DNA of 64,000 nucleotides from Bacteroidota bacterium (GTDB lineage Bacteria; Bacteroidota; Bacteroidia; Cytophagales; Cyclobacteriaceae): NCBI GenBank assembly GCA_016866385.1, contig VGMU01000007.1, positions 1 to 64,000 of the forward strand, read 5' to 3'. Shown piece by piece: positions 22,465 to 31,208 of this stretch (position 1 is its first letter; each line of letters starts with the position of its first letter). The notes under the pieces were generated by a model. It saw only the letters and a program-made list of their open reading frames with translations, ran no database searches and was not told where the DNA came from. The position numbers and the translations under genes were made by a program.

Positions 22465-24648
22465 TTACTTTTCCCCAGGCCTATAGGAGCGTTGCATGCG
22501 TTTTTCCACATCCTCTCGATAAAAGGCAACCTCTTTGAAATTTACCTCCAAATAACGCCGAGCTTGGTCAAAAAAATGAGGGGAATGTGGATCTGCTTGT
22601 TGGCCTCCCGCCAGAATGCTTTTTGCTCTAAGCTTTTCTCCAAATTCTACCACAGCCACAAAGCTATTGCCTCGATATCCATAAAGTCTTTTGGTACCAT
22701 CGGAGGCCCTAGCACCAAATGCAGCTAGAGCTCCCCAGTTGCCTGAAGCCAATCCCACTGGAAGAAATTCTTTTTGGTCATCAAAAGGAGCATCGTAGGC
22801 CCCGCTCAAGCGTTGAAACCTGTTGATTTGACCCCAGGGAGTGTTCCAAGTGCCAAAATCACGGTTCATTTGTTTTATGGTTTGGTCAAAAACCTCTAAA
22901 ATTTCAGCAGAAGTGGGAATCTTGGCATTGGGATCTGGATGAGCAAATCGGTTGATGCTTCTAAATTTTCTTTGGTAATTTTCTGCATAAAAATGGGCCA
23001 ATGACATGGCCACCGATTCGGCGGAGGTACGGTAATCCCAAGCTTCCAAGAGAGCCAAGGCTTCTCTGGAAGAAGAAGAAATCCCTGCCTTTCTTGCGGA
23101 AAGCAATTCGGGAATGAGGTGAGAAAACAAGGGCAAGTACGGATCGTAGGCCAAGGCAATAAATTGATCCAAGCTTAGCTTATCTTTGATTTCTCCCAAT
23201 ACCTTTTGCGCGTGCAATCCCCGATAGTTTTCTACATCGGGAGCCATGTAGGAAGGATAATTTTCTTTTTTTGGACTAAATACTCCTGCCGCTGTAAATG
23301 GAGTAGAATTGCAATTCTGTATCCATCCAGTCCCAGGATTCACCACTTGAATGCTTTCGTCCACAGTATGTAATCCCTGCCAATTGGTAGAGGGATCTGT
23401 TCCATCTACAGGTTTTGAGAAGTCAAATTTGGGATCCCGCTTTGGAATAAAATTCCCATGAAAGTAGGCGATATTTCCTTCTGCATCTGCAAAAACGGTA
23501 TTATTTGAACTATTGGTGCGGATATCCATTAGGCGTTTAAATCCTTCCAAGTCGCTTTGCTTGGTTCGTAAAAAACTTTGAACTAAGGCTTGTACAGGGT
23601 CCCAATTCATCCGCGTTGCTACCCATTTACCTTGCATCTGGTGGGTAATCGGCCCATGTTTAGTACGGTAAATCGAAAAGTTTTTTTCCTTTATGCCTTC
23701 TCCATCTTTGTAGGATAGGGTCACTTGCTTGGTCTCTACAGGTAATTCATCCTTCCCGTAACGATAGTATAGTTCACCATTTTTTTCGATCACCTCCTCT
23801 ACAAATTCATCTATAGTATCTACAAAAGTAGAGGTATGTATCCAACCTGTTTTTTCATTGAATCCTTGGTAAACGAAAAATTGTCCCCAGGTAACAGCGC
23901 CATAGACATTTAATCCTTCTTGGCTCACCACATGGACTTCTGGCCTGAAATAAAAGGAGGTATGGGGATTAATCAAGAGCATGGCAGCGCCAGATTCGGA
24001 GCGTTGCGGTGCAATAGCTATGCCGTTTGATCCTTGGGGTTCCTCCAATCCAGGGACAGAAAAGGTAGATTGATCTGGAGTGATTACAGGACTGCTTGGT
24101 TGATAAAACTGCTGAAGGCCAGCAACGGAAATTCGCTCGATATCCCCCCCTATAGAACCTTCAAAAAAGTATAAAGGCATCCAAGGTTCGTAGCGTGTAA
24201 TAACTTGAGGAACTACCTCAGGGTGGGTATGCAAGTAATAATTAATCCCATCTGCAAAGGCCCTGCATAATTCTTGAAGCCAGGAAGGCGCTCCTTGGTA
24301 GGCTGCCTTAGCCTCATCTGGCGTCATGTAGAGCTTGGCTCTTAGGTCAGAAAATAGTTCTTTTTCACCTTCTAACTCCGCTAATCTCCCCACAGCCCAC
24401 AAGTAATTTCTCTCTACCCTCCTGAAATCGTCTTCGCATTGGGCATAAAGCAAGCCAAATATGGCATCTGCATCACGCTCTCCATAGACATGTGGAATCC
24501 CAAAATCATCTCGAATGATTTCTACCCTAGAAGCATGAGTCTTCCAGCGATCAAGGTCAGTTTGAGAAAGTACCTCTTCTGTTCCAAGAATAAAAAAAAG
24601 GAGTACATAAAAGACAAAAAATATTCGCATTCTAGGAGTGGTTTTCAT
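22465..24648 (-). CDS. penicillin acylase family protein (Ntn hydrolase), secreted
   Basis: VEIIRDDFGIPHVYGERDADAIFGLLYAQCEDDF, beta-subunit N-terminal Ser in PQGSNGIAIAPQRSESG, TSNNTVFADAEGNIAYFHGNFIPKR. Confidence 0.9.
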   Translation of the reverse strand: MKTTPRMRIFFVFYVLLFFILGTEEVLSQTDLDRWKTHASRVEIIRDDFGIPHVYGERDADAIFGLLYAQCEDDFRRVERNYLWAVGRLAELEGEKELFSDLRAKLYMTPDEAKAAYQGAPSWLQELCRAFADGINYYLHTHPEVVPQVITRYEPWMPLYFFEGSIGGDIERISVAGLQQFYQPSSPVITPDQSTFSVPGLEEPQGSNGIAIAPQRSESGAAMLLINPHTSFYFRPEVHVVSQEGLNVYGAVTWGQFFVYQGFNEKTGWIHTSTFVDTIDEFVEEVIEKNGELYYRYGKDELPVETKQVTLSYKDGEGIKEKNFSIYRTKHGPITHQMQGKWVATRMNWDPVQALVQSFLRTKQSDLEGFKRLMDIRTNSSNNTVFADAEGNIAYFHGNFIPKRDPKFDFSKPVDGTDPSTNWQGLHTVDESIQVVNPGTGWIQNCNSTPFTAAGVFSPKKENYPSYMAPDVENYRGLHAQKVLGEIKDKLSLDQFIALAYDPYLPLFSHLIPELLSARKAGISSSSREALALLEAWDYRTSAESVAMSLAHFYAENYQRKFRSINRFAHPDPNAKIPTSAEILEVFDQTIKQMNRDFGTWNTPWGQINRFQRLSGAYDAPFDDQKEFLPVGLASGNWGALAAFGARASDGTKRLYGYRGNSFVAVVEFGEKLRAKSILAGGQQADPHSPHFFDQARRYLEVNFKEVAFYREDVEKRMQRSYRPGEK

Positions 24649-24781
24649 AAATACTGCCTAATGATTTATTTATTTTGGGTAGATTTTAGTTGGAAATCAG
24701 CCTAGTTTTTTCACTCGAGTAAATTACAATTCCTTTTCTTTGAATTTTTATTTGGATTCAATTTTTTCCTCCTTTTATGTC

Positions 24782-24789
24782 TATTTTTG
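24782..24789 (+). promoter_or_regulatory. candidate Bacteroidota -7 box for pfkA
   Basis: TATTTTTG, 20 bp before the ATG at 24809. Confidence 0.4.
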
Positions 24790-24808
24790 CAGATCAAAAC
24801 TAAAACCC

Positions 24809-25783
24809 ATGAAAAAAATAGCCGTTTTTTCTTCTGGTGGAGACTCTCCTGGAATGAATGCGTGCATTCGTGCCGTTGTCCGCACCGGTATTTATCATGG
24901 GCTAGAAGTATTTGGCATATATCGGGGCTATGAAGGGATGATAGAGGGAGAAATCAAAAAAATGCAATCGCATTCTGTTTCTAACATAGTACAGCGCGGG
25001 GGTACGATACTCAAGTCAGCCCGATCTATGGAATTTAAGACCTATGAAGGCAGAAAAAAAGCCTTCGAACACTTGCATGCCTTGGAGATAGAAGGCCTTG
25101 TTGCTATAGGAGGAGACGGTACATTTACGGGAGCGAAAATTTTCTTCGAAGAATTTGGAATTCCTACCGTTGGATGTCCTGGCACCATAGATAACGATCT
25201 TTTTGGAACAGATTTTACTATAGGATTTGATACGGCTGTCAATACCGCTTTGGATGCCATAGACAAAATTAGGGATACCGCAGCATCTCACGATAGGGTA
25301 TTTTTTGTAGAAGTCATGGGAAGAGATGCCGGATTTATAGCTATAGAATCTGGAATTGGAGGTGGAGCAGAATTTGTGCTCGTTCCTGAAACCAAAACGG
25401 ACCTAGATCAAATCGTATCCTCTCTAAAAAACCTAAGAAAAAGCAAAAGTTCAAGTATCATTGTAGTGGCTGAAGGAGATGAGTTGGGTTCTGCCGAACA
25501 AATAATGAAGTTGGTGAAGGAAAAAATCAATGATCCTAGCAAAGATTTTAAGGTCACCACCCTAGGTCATATTCAGAGAGGAGGAAAACCTACCGCAAAA
25601 GACAGGGTATTGGCTAGCCGCTGCGGTATGGCTGCAGTAGAAGGCTTGATTCAAGGCAGGACAAATTGCATGGCAGGAATCATCCATGGAGAGGTGGTCT
25701 ATACCTCATTCGAAAATTCTGTAGGCAAACCCAAACCTCTTTTGCCAGATTACTTGAAATTAATTAACCTTCTGAGCATCTAA
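24809..25783 (+). CDS. pfkA: 6-phosphofructokinase
   Basis: MKKIAVFSSGGDSPGMNACIRAVVRTG, AIGGDGTFTGA, PGTIDNDLFGTDFTIGFDTAVNTALDAIDKIRDTAASH. Start 24809 rather than the extended ORF start at 24740. Confidence 0.97.
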   Translation: MKKIAVFSSGGDSPGMNACIRAVVRTGIYHGLEVFGIYRGYEGMIEGEIKKMQSHSVSNIVQRGGTILKSARSMEFKTYEGRKKAFEHLHALEIEGLVAIGGDGTFTGAKIFFEEFGIPTVGCPGTIDNDLFGTDFTIGFDTAVNTALDAIDKIRDTAASHDRVFFVEVMGRDAGFIAIESGIGGGAEFVLVPETKTDLDQIVSSLKNLRKSKSSSIIVVAEGDELGSAEQIMKLVKEKINDPSKDFKVTTLGHIQRGGKPTAKDRVLASRCGMAAVEGLIQGRTNCMAGIIHGEVVYTSFENSVGKPKPLLPDYLKLINLLSI

Positions 25784-25784
25784 T

Positions 25785-26120
25785 ATGGGATTTATACCCT
25801 TTTTCTTAACCGTCGGAGGAGCTTGTCTTCTTTTTTTTATGACTGTGAGAAGTACCTTGCAGAGAAAGCGCAACCTACAGCACCAACTTCTTGATGCACT
25901 TACCACAGCCTATCCTGAGCTCATAAGGTCTGGAGAAAAAAGGATTGATCTAGAGGAGCTACTTGAGCAATGGAAAGCCATAGGACCAAACTCATCTTCC
26001 ATTGAAAAAGGAAATGAGCTTTTTCGTGAGCTCAAAATAAACAAACACCAGTACAATACCCTGATTAAAAAAGCTCCTTACAATTGGGTAGCACGCCTGG
26101 GCGGCTTTCAGGCCATTTGA
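25785..26120 (+). CDS. hypothetical protein with N-terminal TM segment
   Basis: Starts 1 bp after the pfkA stop; MGFIPFFLTVGGACLLFFMTVRS; no family recognised. Confidence 0.55.
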   Translation: MGFIPFFLTVGGACLLFFMTVRSTLQRKRNLQHQLLDALTTAYPELIRSGEKRIDLEELLEQWKAIGPNSSSIEKGNELFRELKINKHQYNTLIKKAPYNWVARLGGFQAI

Positions 26121-27019
26121 GAGATCAGGTAGTGCAAGATGTCTTCTTCTTGGGAAGGATGAAACCATGTAATTTGATTGTCCTTCCTAAACCAAGTCAA
26201 TTGCCTTTTTGCGTAGCGTCTAGAGTTTCGCTTCAATAAGCGAAACATTTCCTCTTTATCGTATTTGCCCTCTAAAAATCCAAAAATCTCTGTGTATCCT
26301 AAGGTTTGCAAGGCGTTTAGGTGGCGTTTATCGAATAGAGATCGAGCTTCTTCAAAAAGTCCCCGGGAGAGCATATTCTCCATACGCTGATCAATTCGAT
26401 GATATAGCTCTTCTCTAGGTAAATCCAAGCCTATTTTGAGCGTTTGAAAAGGGCGATGCACCTTATTTTTGATACGAAAGCTACTGAATTTGAGACCCGA
26501 ACACCTAAATACCTCCAAGGCACGCATGAGCCTTTGTGGGTTGTTTCGGTCTACTCTATCAAAGAATTCAGGATCTACGCGTTCAACTTCAGATTGCAGC
26601 CATTCCAAACCCATGACCTCATAGGAAGTAATAATTTCCTTTCTCATCTGCGGATCTGAACTAGGTACTTCATCCAAACCATGGACAACTGCCTGAGCAT
26701 AAAGGCCACTGCCACCTGCCATTACCACAACCTTTTTTGAAGCAAACAAGCGTTCTAATACCAAAAGTGCTTCCTGCTCAAATTTTCTGACATCGTAGGC
26801 ATCTTCTATTGAAAGAGAATCAATAAAGTGATGGGGCACCTCTTCCATTTCTTCTGGGCTTGGTTTGGCAGTACCCAGGTGGAGTTCCCTGTAAAATTGC
26901 CTGCTATCGCAGGAAACGATTTCCGTTTGAAATTTTTTAGCTAGATTTAGACATAGCTCCGATTTTCCGACGGCAGTCGGACCTACAACAAGCACTAAAA
27001 AACGTTGATTTTTGATCAT
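26108..27019 (-). CDS. miaA: tRNA dimethylallyltransferase
   Basis: VVGPTAVGKSELCLNLAKKFQTEIVSCDSRQFYRELHLGTAKPS, GGSGLYAQAVVHGLDEVP, RRYAKRQLTWFRKD. Confidence 0.97.
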   Translation of the reverse strand: MIKNQRFLVLVVGPTAVGKSELCLNLAKKFQTEIVSCDSRQFYRELHLGTAKPSPEEMEEVPHHFIDSLSIEDAYDVRKFEQEALLVLERLFASKKVVVMAGGSGLYAQAVVHGLDEVPSSDPQMRKEIITSYEVMGLEWLQSEVERVDPEFFDRVDRNNPQRLMRALEVFRCSGLKFSSFRIKNKVHRPFQTLKIGLDLPREELYHRIDQRMENMLSRGLFEEARSLFDKRHLNALQTLGYTEIFGFLEGKYDKEEMFRLLKRNSRRYAKRQLTWFRKDNQITWFHPSQEEDILHYLISQMA

Positions 27020-27054
27020 TTAAGGGAATTGGAACGCTAAAATTCAATAGGAAT

Positions 27055-27816
27055 GTGGTGAAAAGCAAACTTATCTTGCTCGCCGATGATAATAGCCTCA
27101 GCAAAAACGTGCTTGAGCGCATTCTTGAGCCTATGGCTTCACTAAAAATATGTAGCAGTTTAGCTGAAGTAGAGGATTTCGTTAAGGTTGTTGATTTTGA
27201 TTTAATTCTCCTGCAACTACATTTTTCAGGAGAGAAGGAATTTACCTCCGCAAAAAAAATAAAGTCCCTAAGCAAGGCAGAATGTCCAATTCTTGCTATT
27301 TCCTCTTCCCTTTCTCTAGGGGAAACCCACATGTACCTTAACCTAGGCTTCGATGCTCTTATTTCCAAGCCTATTCGTCCCAAAGAGGTAATTTTGCAAA
27401 TTCAACCCTATCTCTTGGGTAAGGATGCAGCAGCACATCAGGTTTTTTTTGAAGAGCTATCTACCGCACAGGTCATTTCTACTTCTCAGCTTACTCAACT
27501 AAAGAAGTTTGCTTCTATAAGCAAATTGAAAGAAATTTATGATGAGTTTCTCCAAGAATGTAGACATTTGGTATGGGAAAGGATCAGTACTTTTCCTGTG
27601 GCTATAGAGGAAGAAATATTGAGGGAAATCCACTCCTTGAAAGGTAATGCAGGGACCTTAGGAGCAGAAAAATTATATACTTCTGCCAAATATTGTGAAT
27701 CTTTGGGACGTCAAAACAAAGAAAACGATTTTAACGAAAGCTTATTTTTCCTTAAAAATGCTATTTTAGAGTTTGAAGAGTATTACAATAAAGAACTGGG
27801 ATTGAAGGATGAGTGA
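27055..27816 (+). CDS. atypical response regulator: degenerate receiver domain + Hpt domain
   Basis: KLILLADDNSLSKNV receiver start but LILLQLHFSG (Gln at the phospho-Asp position); C-terminal Hpt motif EIHSLKGNAGTLGAEKL. GTG start. Confidence 0.75.
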   Translation: MVKSKLILLADDNSLSKNVLERILEPMASLKICSSLAEVEDFVKVVDFDLILLQLHFSGEKEFTSAKKIKSLSKAECPILAISSSLSLGETHMYLNLGFDALISKPIRPKEVILQIQPYLLGKDAAAHQVFFEELSTAQVISTSQLTQLKKFASISKLKEIYDEFLQECRHLVWERISTFPVAIEEEILREIHSLKGNAGTLGAEKLYTSAKYCESLGRQNKENDFNESLFFLKNAILEFEEYYNKELGLKDE

Positions 27817-28186
27817 AAAAAAGAAAATATTAGTAGGAGAAGATAGTTCCATCATAATCAACCTGACCAAAAATGTTTTGGCATTTGAAAATTATTCCAT
27901 AAATGCAGCCAGAAATGGAAAAGAGGTGTTGGACATGTTGGCAAAGGAAGATTTTGACCTCCTATTGTTAGATATCACCATGCCTCAAATGGATGGCATT
28001 CAATGCATTAAAGAAATTCGTTCCTTATCGGAAAAGAAGAAAAACAAGATTCCTATCATTGCGATTTCAGGAAATGCAGGAAACTACACTCCTGAAGAAT
28101 ATAGAAAATTTGGGTTTGATGAATTTATTCAAAAACCTCTAAACTACGACTTGGTATTAGCCACAGTAAAAAAGATCTTGAATTAG
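27809..28186 (+). CDS. single-domain response regulator (canonical receiver)
   Basis: KKILVGEDSSI, DLLLLDITMPQMDG, IPIIAISGNAG, FIQKPL. Confidence 0.9.
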   Translation: MSEKKKILVGEDSSIIINLTKNVLAFENYSINAARNGKEVLDMLAKEDFDLLLLDITMPQMDGIQCIKEIRSLSEKKKNKIPIIAISGNAGNYTPEEYRKFGFDEFIQKPLNYDLVLATVKKILN

Positions 28187-28189
28187 GGT

Positions 28190-28468
28190 ATGGCAGTAAG
28201 GTACACCAAACATTTTTTGGACAAATTGGAGGCTTTATTACTTGCCGCCTCCTTCCATCTGCGTTACGAAAAAGGGAATTTTAAGTCTGGGTATTGCTTG
28301 CTGAAGGAAACGAAAGTCGTGATTGTCAATAAGTATTTCCCTTTGGAAGGGAAAATAAATGCTCTCCTCGATATTTTAGCTGAATTAGATGTAGATCCCA
28401 GCCAATTAAAAGAAAAGGGAAACCAAGACTTACTTGCTGAATTGCGCCAAACTTCTCTTAAATTTTGA
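28190..28468 (+). CDS. conserved hypothetical small protein
   Basis: 92-aa ORF in tight array with neighbours (4-bp overlap with next gene). Confidence 0.6.
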   Translation: MAVRYTKHFLDKLEALLLAASFHLRYEKGNFKSGYCLLKETKVVIVNKYFPLEGKINALLDILAELDVDPSQLKEKGNQDLLAELRQTSLKF

Positions 28469-29226
28469 TTCTCACATTTTTAGGCACGGGTACCTCTCAG
28501 GGCGTTCCTGTCATTGGATGCCCTTGTTCTGTGTGCCAATCCTTAGACTATAAAAACAAAAGATTCAGAACCTCCATACACGTGCAGGTGGGCAACAGTT
28601 CGTTGGTAATAGATACAGGGCCTGATTTTCGACAGCAAATATTGAGAGAGGATGTAAAAAGAGTTGATGCTGTCCTTTTTACCCACGAACACAAAGACCA
28701 TACTGCAGGACTTGATGACATCAGGCCTTTTAATTTTTACCAGCAGGGAGATATTCCCATTTTTGGAAGAAAGGCTGTATTAGAACAAATTCAACGGGAG
28801 TATGCCTACATTTTCAATGACAAAAAATACCCTGGTGTTCCACAAGTCACCTGTGTAGAAATAGATGAAGACCCTTTCCATTTCCAGGACATAAGTATTA
28901 TCCCTATACCAGTCCTGCACTACAAACTCCCCGTTTTAGGATTTAGAATTGGCAACTTCAGCTACATTACGGACGCCAATCTTATCCCAGAATCTTCTTA
29001 TGCCCTTTTGGAAGGTACCGAAGTGTTGGTACTGAATGCTTTGCAGAAAGAAGCCCACATTTCCCATTTTACATTAGAGGAAGCGATTGCAGAAGCCCAA
29101 AAAATTGGAGCCAAAAAGACCTATTTCACCCATATTTCGCATCGCTTAGGAGAGCATCAAGAAGTAGAAAAGATTCTTCCTGAAGGAATACATCTCTCCT
29201 ACGATGGGCTAAAGCTAAGCCTATGA
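28465..29226 (+). CDS. MBL fold metallo-hydrolase (PhnP/LipB-associated type)
   Basis: FLGTGTSQGVPVIGCPCSVC, VIDTGPDFRQQ, LFTHEHKDHTAGLDDIRPFN, TYFTHISHRLGEH. Confidence 0.92.
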   Translation: MILTFLGTGTSQGVPVIGCPCSVCQSLDYKNKRFRTSIHVQVGNSSLVIDTGPDFRQQILREDVKRVDAVLFTHEHKDHTAGLDDIRPFNFYQQGDIPIFGRKAVLEQIQREYAYIFNDKKYPGVPQVTCVEIDEDPFHFQDISIIPIPVLHYKLPVLGFRIGNFSYITDANLIPESSYALLEGTEVLVLNALQKEAHISHFTLEEAIAEAQKIGAKKTYFTHISHRLGEHQEVEKILPEGIHLSYDGLKLSL

Positions 29227-30809
29227 GCATGCATTTGAATTATCACTTTCTTCGATTTCTAGCTCCAGCAATGCAAGAAAGATTTGCAGGATCTACCATC
29301 AAAGCATGTTTTTCTCAAAATAAGGAGGAATTGATTTTGGAAATGGAGCGGAGCCGAGAAAAATACTACCTCAGGGCCCATCTCCTCGCTCCGCAGGTTT
29401 ATATAGAATTTCCCGCACGTTTTGTTCGTGCTAAACACAACAGCCCCACTATTTTTCCAAGCCTATTGGAAGATAAGATACTTTCCTGCTCCGTTTTTCC
29501 TTACGAAAGAGCCCTCAAAATGGAGCTGATATCAGGGCAGGTTCTGGTCCTCAAATTGCATGGGAATCGAAGCAATGCCCTCCTATATGCTCCAGAAGGA
29601 ATAACTCCCTCGGAACTTTTTAAAAAATCCGTTAAGGAAGACCATGTGCTGGAATGGAGAACGCTCCCTCGAGAGCTTAATTTAAGTTGGGAGCATTTTG
29701 CTTCTCTAGAAGGAAATGCCTCCCAATTTTTACCTACTCTAGGCAAACTTCCAAGGGAATGGCTGAAAGAGAAAGGATACCCTGAAGCGGAGTTGCCTGT
29801 CAAATGGTCTCTTTTGCAAGAACTTCTCGATCTTTTGGATAGTCCTCTTTTCTATCTTGTAAAAAAGGAAGGAGAAGTTCAATTGAGTCTATTGCCTGAA
29901 GATTCTCCCATTGACACATTCTCTGATCCAATATCTGCTTGCAATGCTTTGTATTACAGAGCGGTGATTCTAGGAAACTTTGATAAGGAAAAAAATCATC
30001 TGCTAAAAAGCTATCAAGATCAGCTAACTAAAATCAGATCTTATCTCACAAAATCCGAAGAAAGCCTAAAGGAGCTAGAAAACTCCCCTCCTCCTTCACA
30101 AGTAGCAGACGTAATAATGGCACATCTTCATGAATTTTCCGCATCGGAGCAAGAAGTTGAATTGGTGAATTTTTACACCGGAAAACTCATCAAAATCAGG
30201 TTAAAACCGAATCAAAAACCCCAAGACTTTGCTGCAAATCTGTATAGAAAATCAAAAAATCGGCAATTGGAGGTAGAGCAGCTTCTGCGTACGCGTAAGG
30301 TAAAGTTACAGGCCGAAGCCTCTTTGGTTTCACTTCTTGCCCAATTGACAGAGGTAAAGGATTTCAAAGGCATATCGTCTTTTAGAAAATCCAATAAAGA
30401 AGATCTTCCCACTCAGAAAAATGAAGAAAGTAGGCCATTTAAGGTATTTGAAGTAGAAGGATATACCATTTGGGTAGGTAAGTCCGCGAAAGACAACGAT
30501 GAAATGCTTCGAGAATTTGTGCACAAAGACGACCTGTGGCTGCATGCACGTCAAGTACCCGGATCCCATGTGGTTGTACGAAGAAAGGGAATGCCCCCTG
30601 TACCCCAACAAGTTATAGAACGGGCGGGATCTCTAGCTGCTTATTACTCCAAGTTAAAAACAGATAGCCTCTGTCCGGTCATTCTTACTGAAGTGAAATA
30701 CGTAAGAAAAGTGAAAGGGTCTGCCCCTGGGTCGGTAATGGTGGATAAAGAAAAAGTAATACTAGTAGTCCCAAAAGGACCTGATGAAGATAGTCGAGTA
30801 AAAAATTAA
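29223..30809 (+). CDS. NFACT domain protein (RqcH-like, DUF814 NFACT-R)
   Basis: C-terminal YTIWVGKSAKDNDEMLREFVHKDDLWLHARQVPGSHVVVRRKG is the NFACT-R domain; N-terminal FbpA-like region. Confidence 0.85.
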   Translation: MSMHLNYHFLRFLAPAMQERFAGSTIKACFSQNKEELILEMERSREKYYLRAHLLAPQVYIEFPARFVRAKHNSPTIFPSLLEDKILSCSVFPYERALKMELISGQVLVLKLHGNRSNALLYAPEGITPSELFKKSVKEDHVLEWRTLPRELNLSWEHFASLEGNASQFLPTLGKLPREWLKEKGYPEAELPVKWSLLQELLDLLDSPLFYLVKKEGEVQLSLLPEDSPIDTFSDPISACNALYYRAVILGNFDKEKNHLLKSYQDQLTKIRSYLTKSEESLKELENSPPPSQVADVIMAHLHEFSASEQEVELVNFYTGKLIKIRLKPNQKPQDFAANLYRKSKNRQLEVEQLLRTRKVKLQAEASLVSLLAQLTEVKDFKGISSFRKSNKEDLPTQKNEESRPFKVFEVEGYTIWVGKSAKDNDEMLREFVHKDDLWLHARQVPGSHVVVRRKGMPPVPQQVIERAGSLAAYYSKLKTDSLCPVILTEVKYVRKVKGSAPGSVMVDKEKVILVVPKGPDEDSRVKN

Positions 30810-30825
30810 AAACGAGTTGGCAGAC

Positions 30826-31206
30826 TTATCTTCCCAAGTAAATGTCGGTAGGTTTTTTATAGAGCATGGCTCTAAATGCAACACCCACCCAAGCACTGCA
30901 TGCCCCTAAAATAACCCCCAAAAGAATGGTAATGCCCAAAAGGATATAACCTGATCCAGGACCTAAGCCCATCACCTCACCCATTTTATCGGGAAGGGTA
31001 CTGGAAGTCATCGTGCCGATAAATAGGAGTTGACCCAGCCAGGCCACTCCCATCGCCAGTCCTCCTCCAAAAATTCCTCCCCATTTGCTAGGGCGAAATA
31101 CCCCTGTAAGCAAGGCAATGCTAATCATTGCAGCCCAAAATGGGAACACAGAATTCACAAATACTACTACTAATGTGGTCAGAAGAAAATATAGAGTGAA
31201 TTTCAT
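30826..31206 (-). CDS. hypothetical membrane protein
   Basis: Four hydrophobic segments; no family recognised. Confidence 0.55.
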   Translation of the reverse strand: MKFTLYFLLTTLVVVFVNSVFPFWAAMISIALLTGVFRPSKWGGIFGGGLAMGVAWLGQLLFIGTMTSSTLPDKMGEVMGLGPGSGYILLGITILLGVILGACSAWVGVAFRAMLYKKPTDIYLGR

Positions 31207-31208
31207 GA

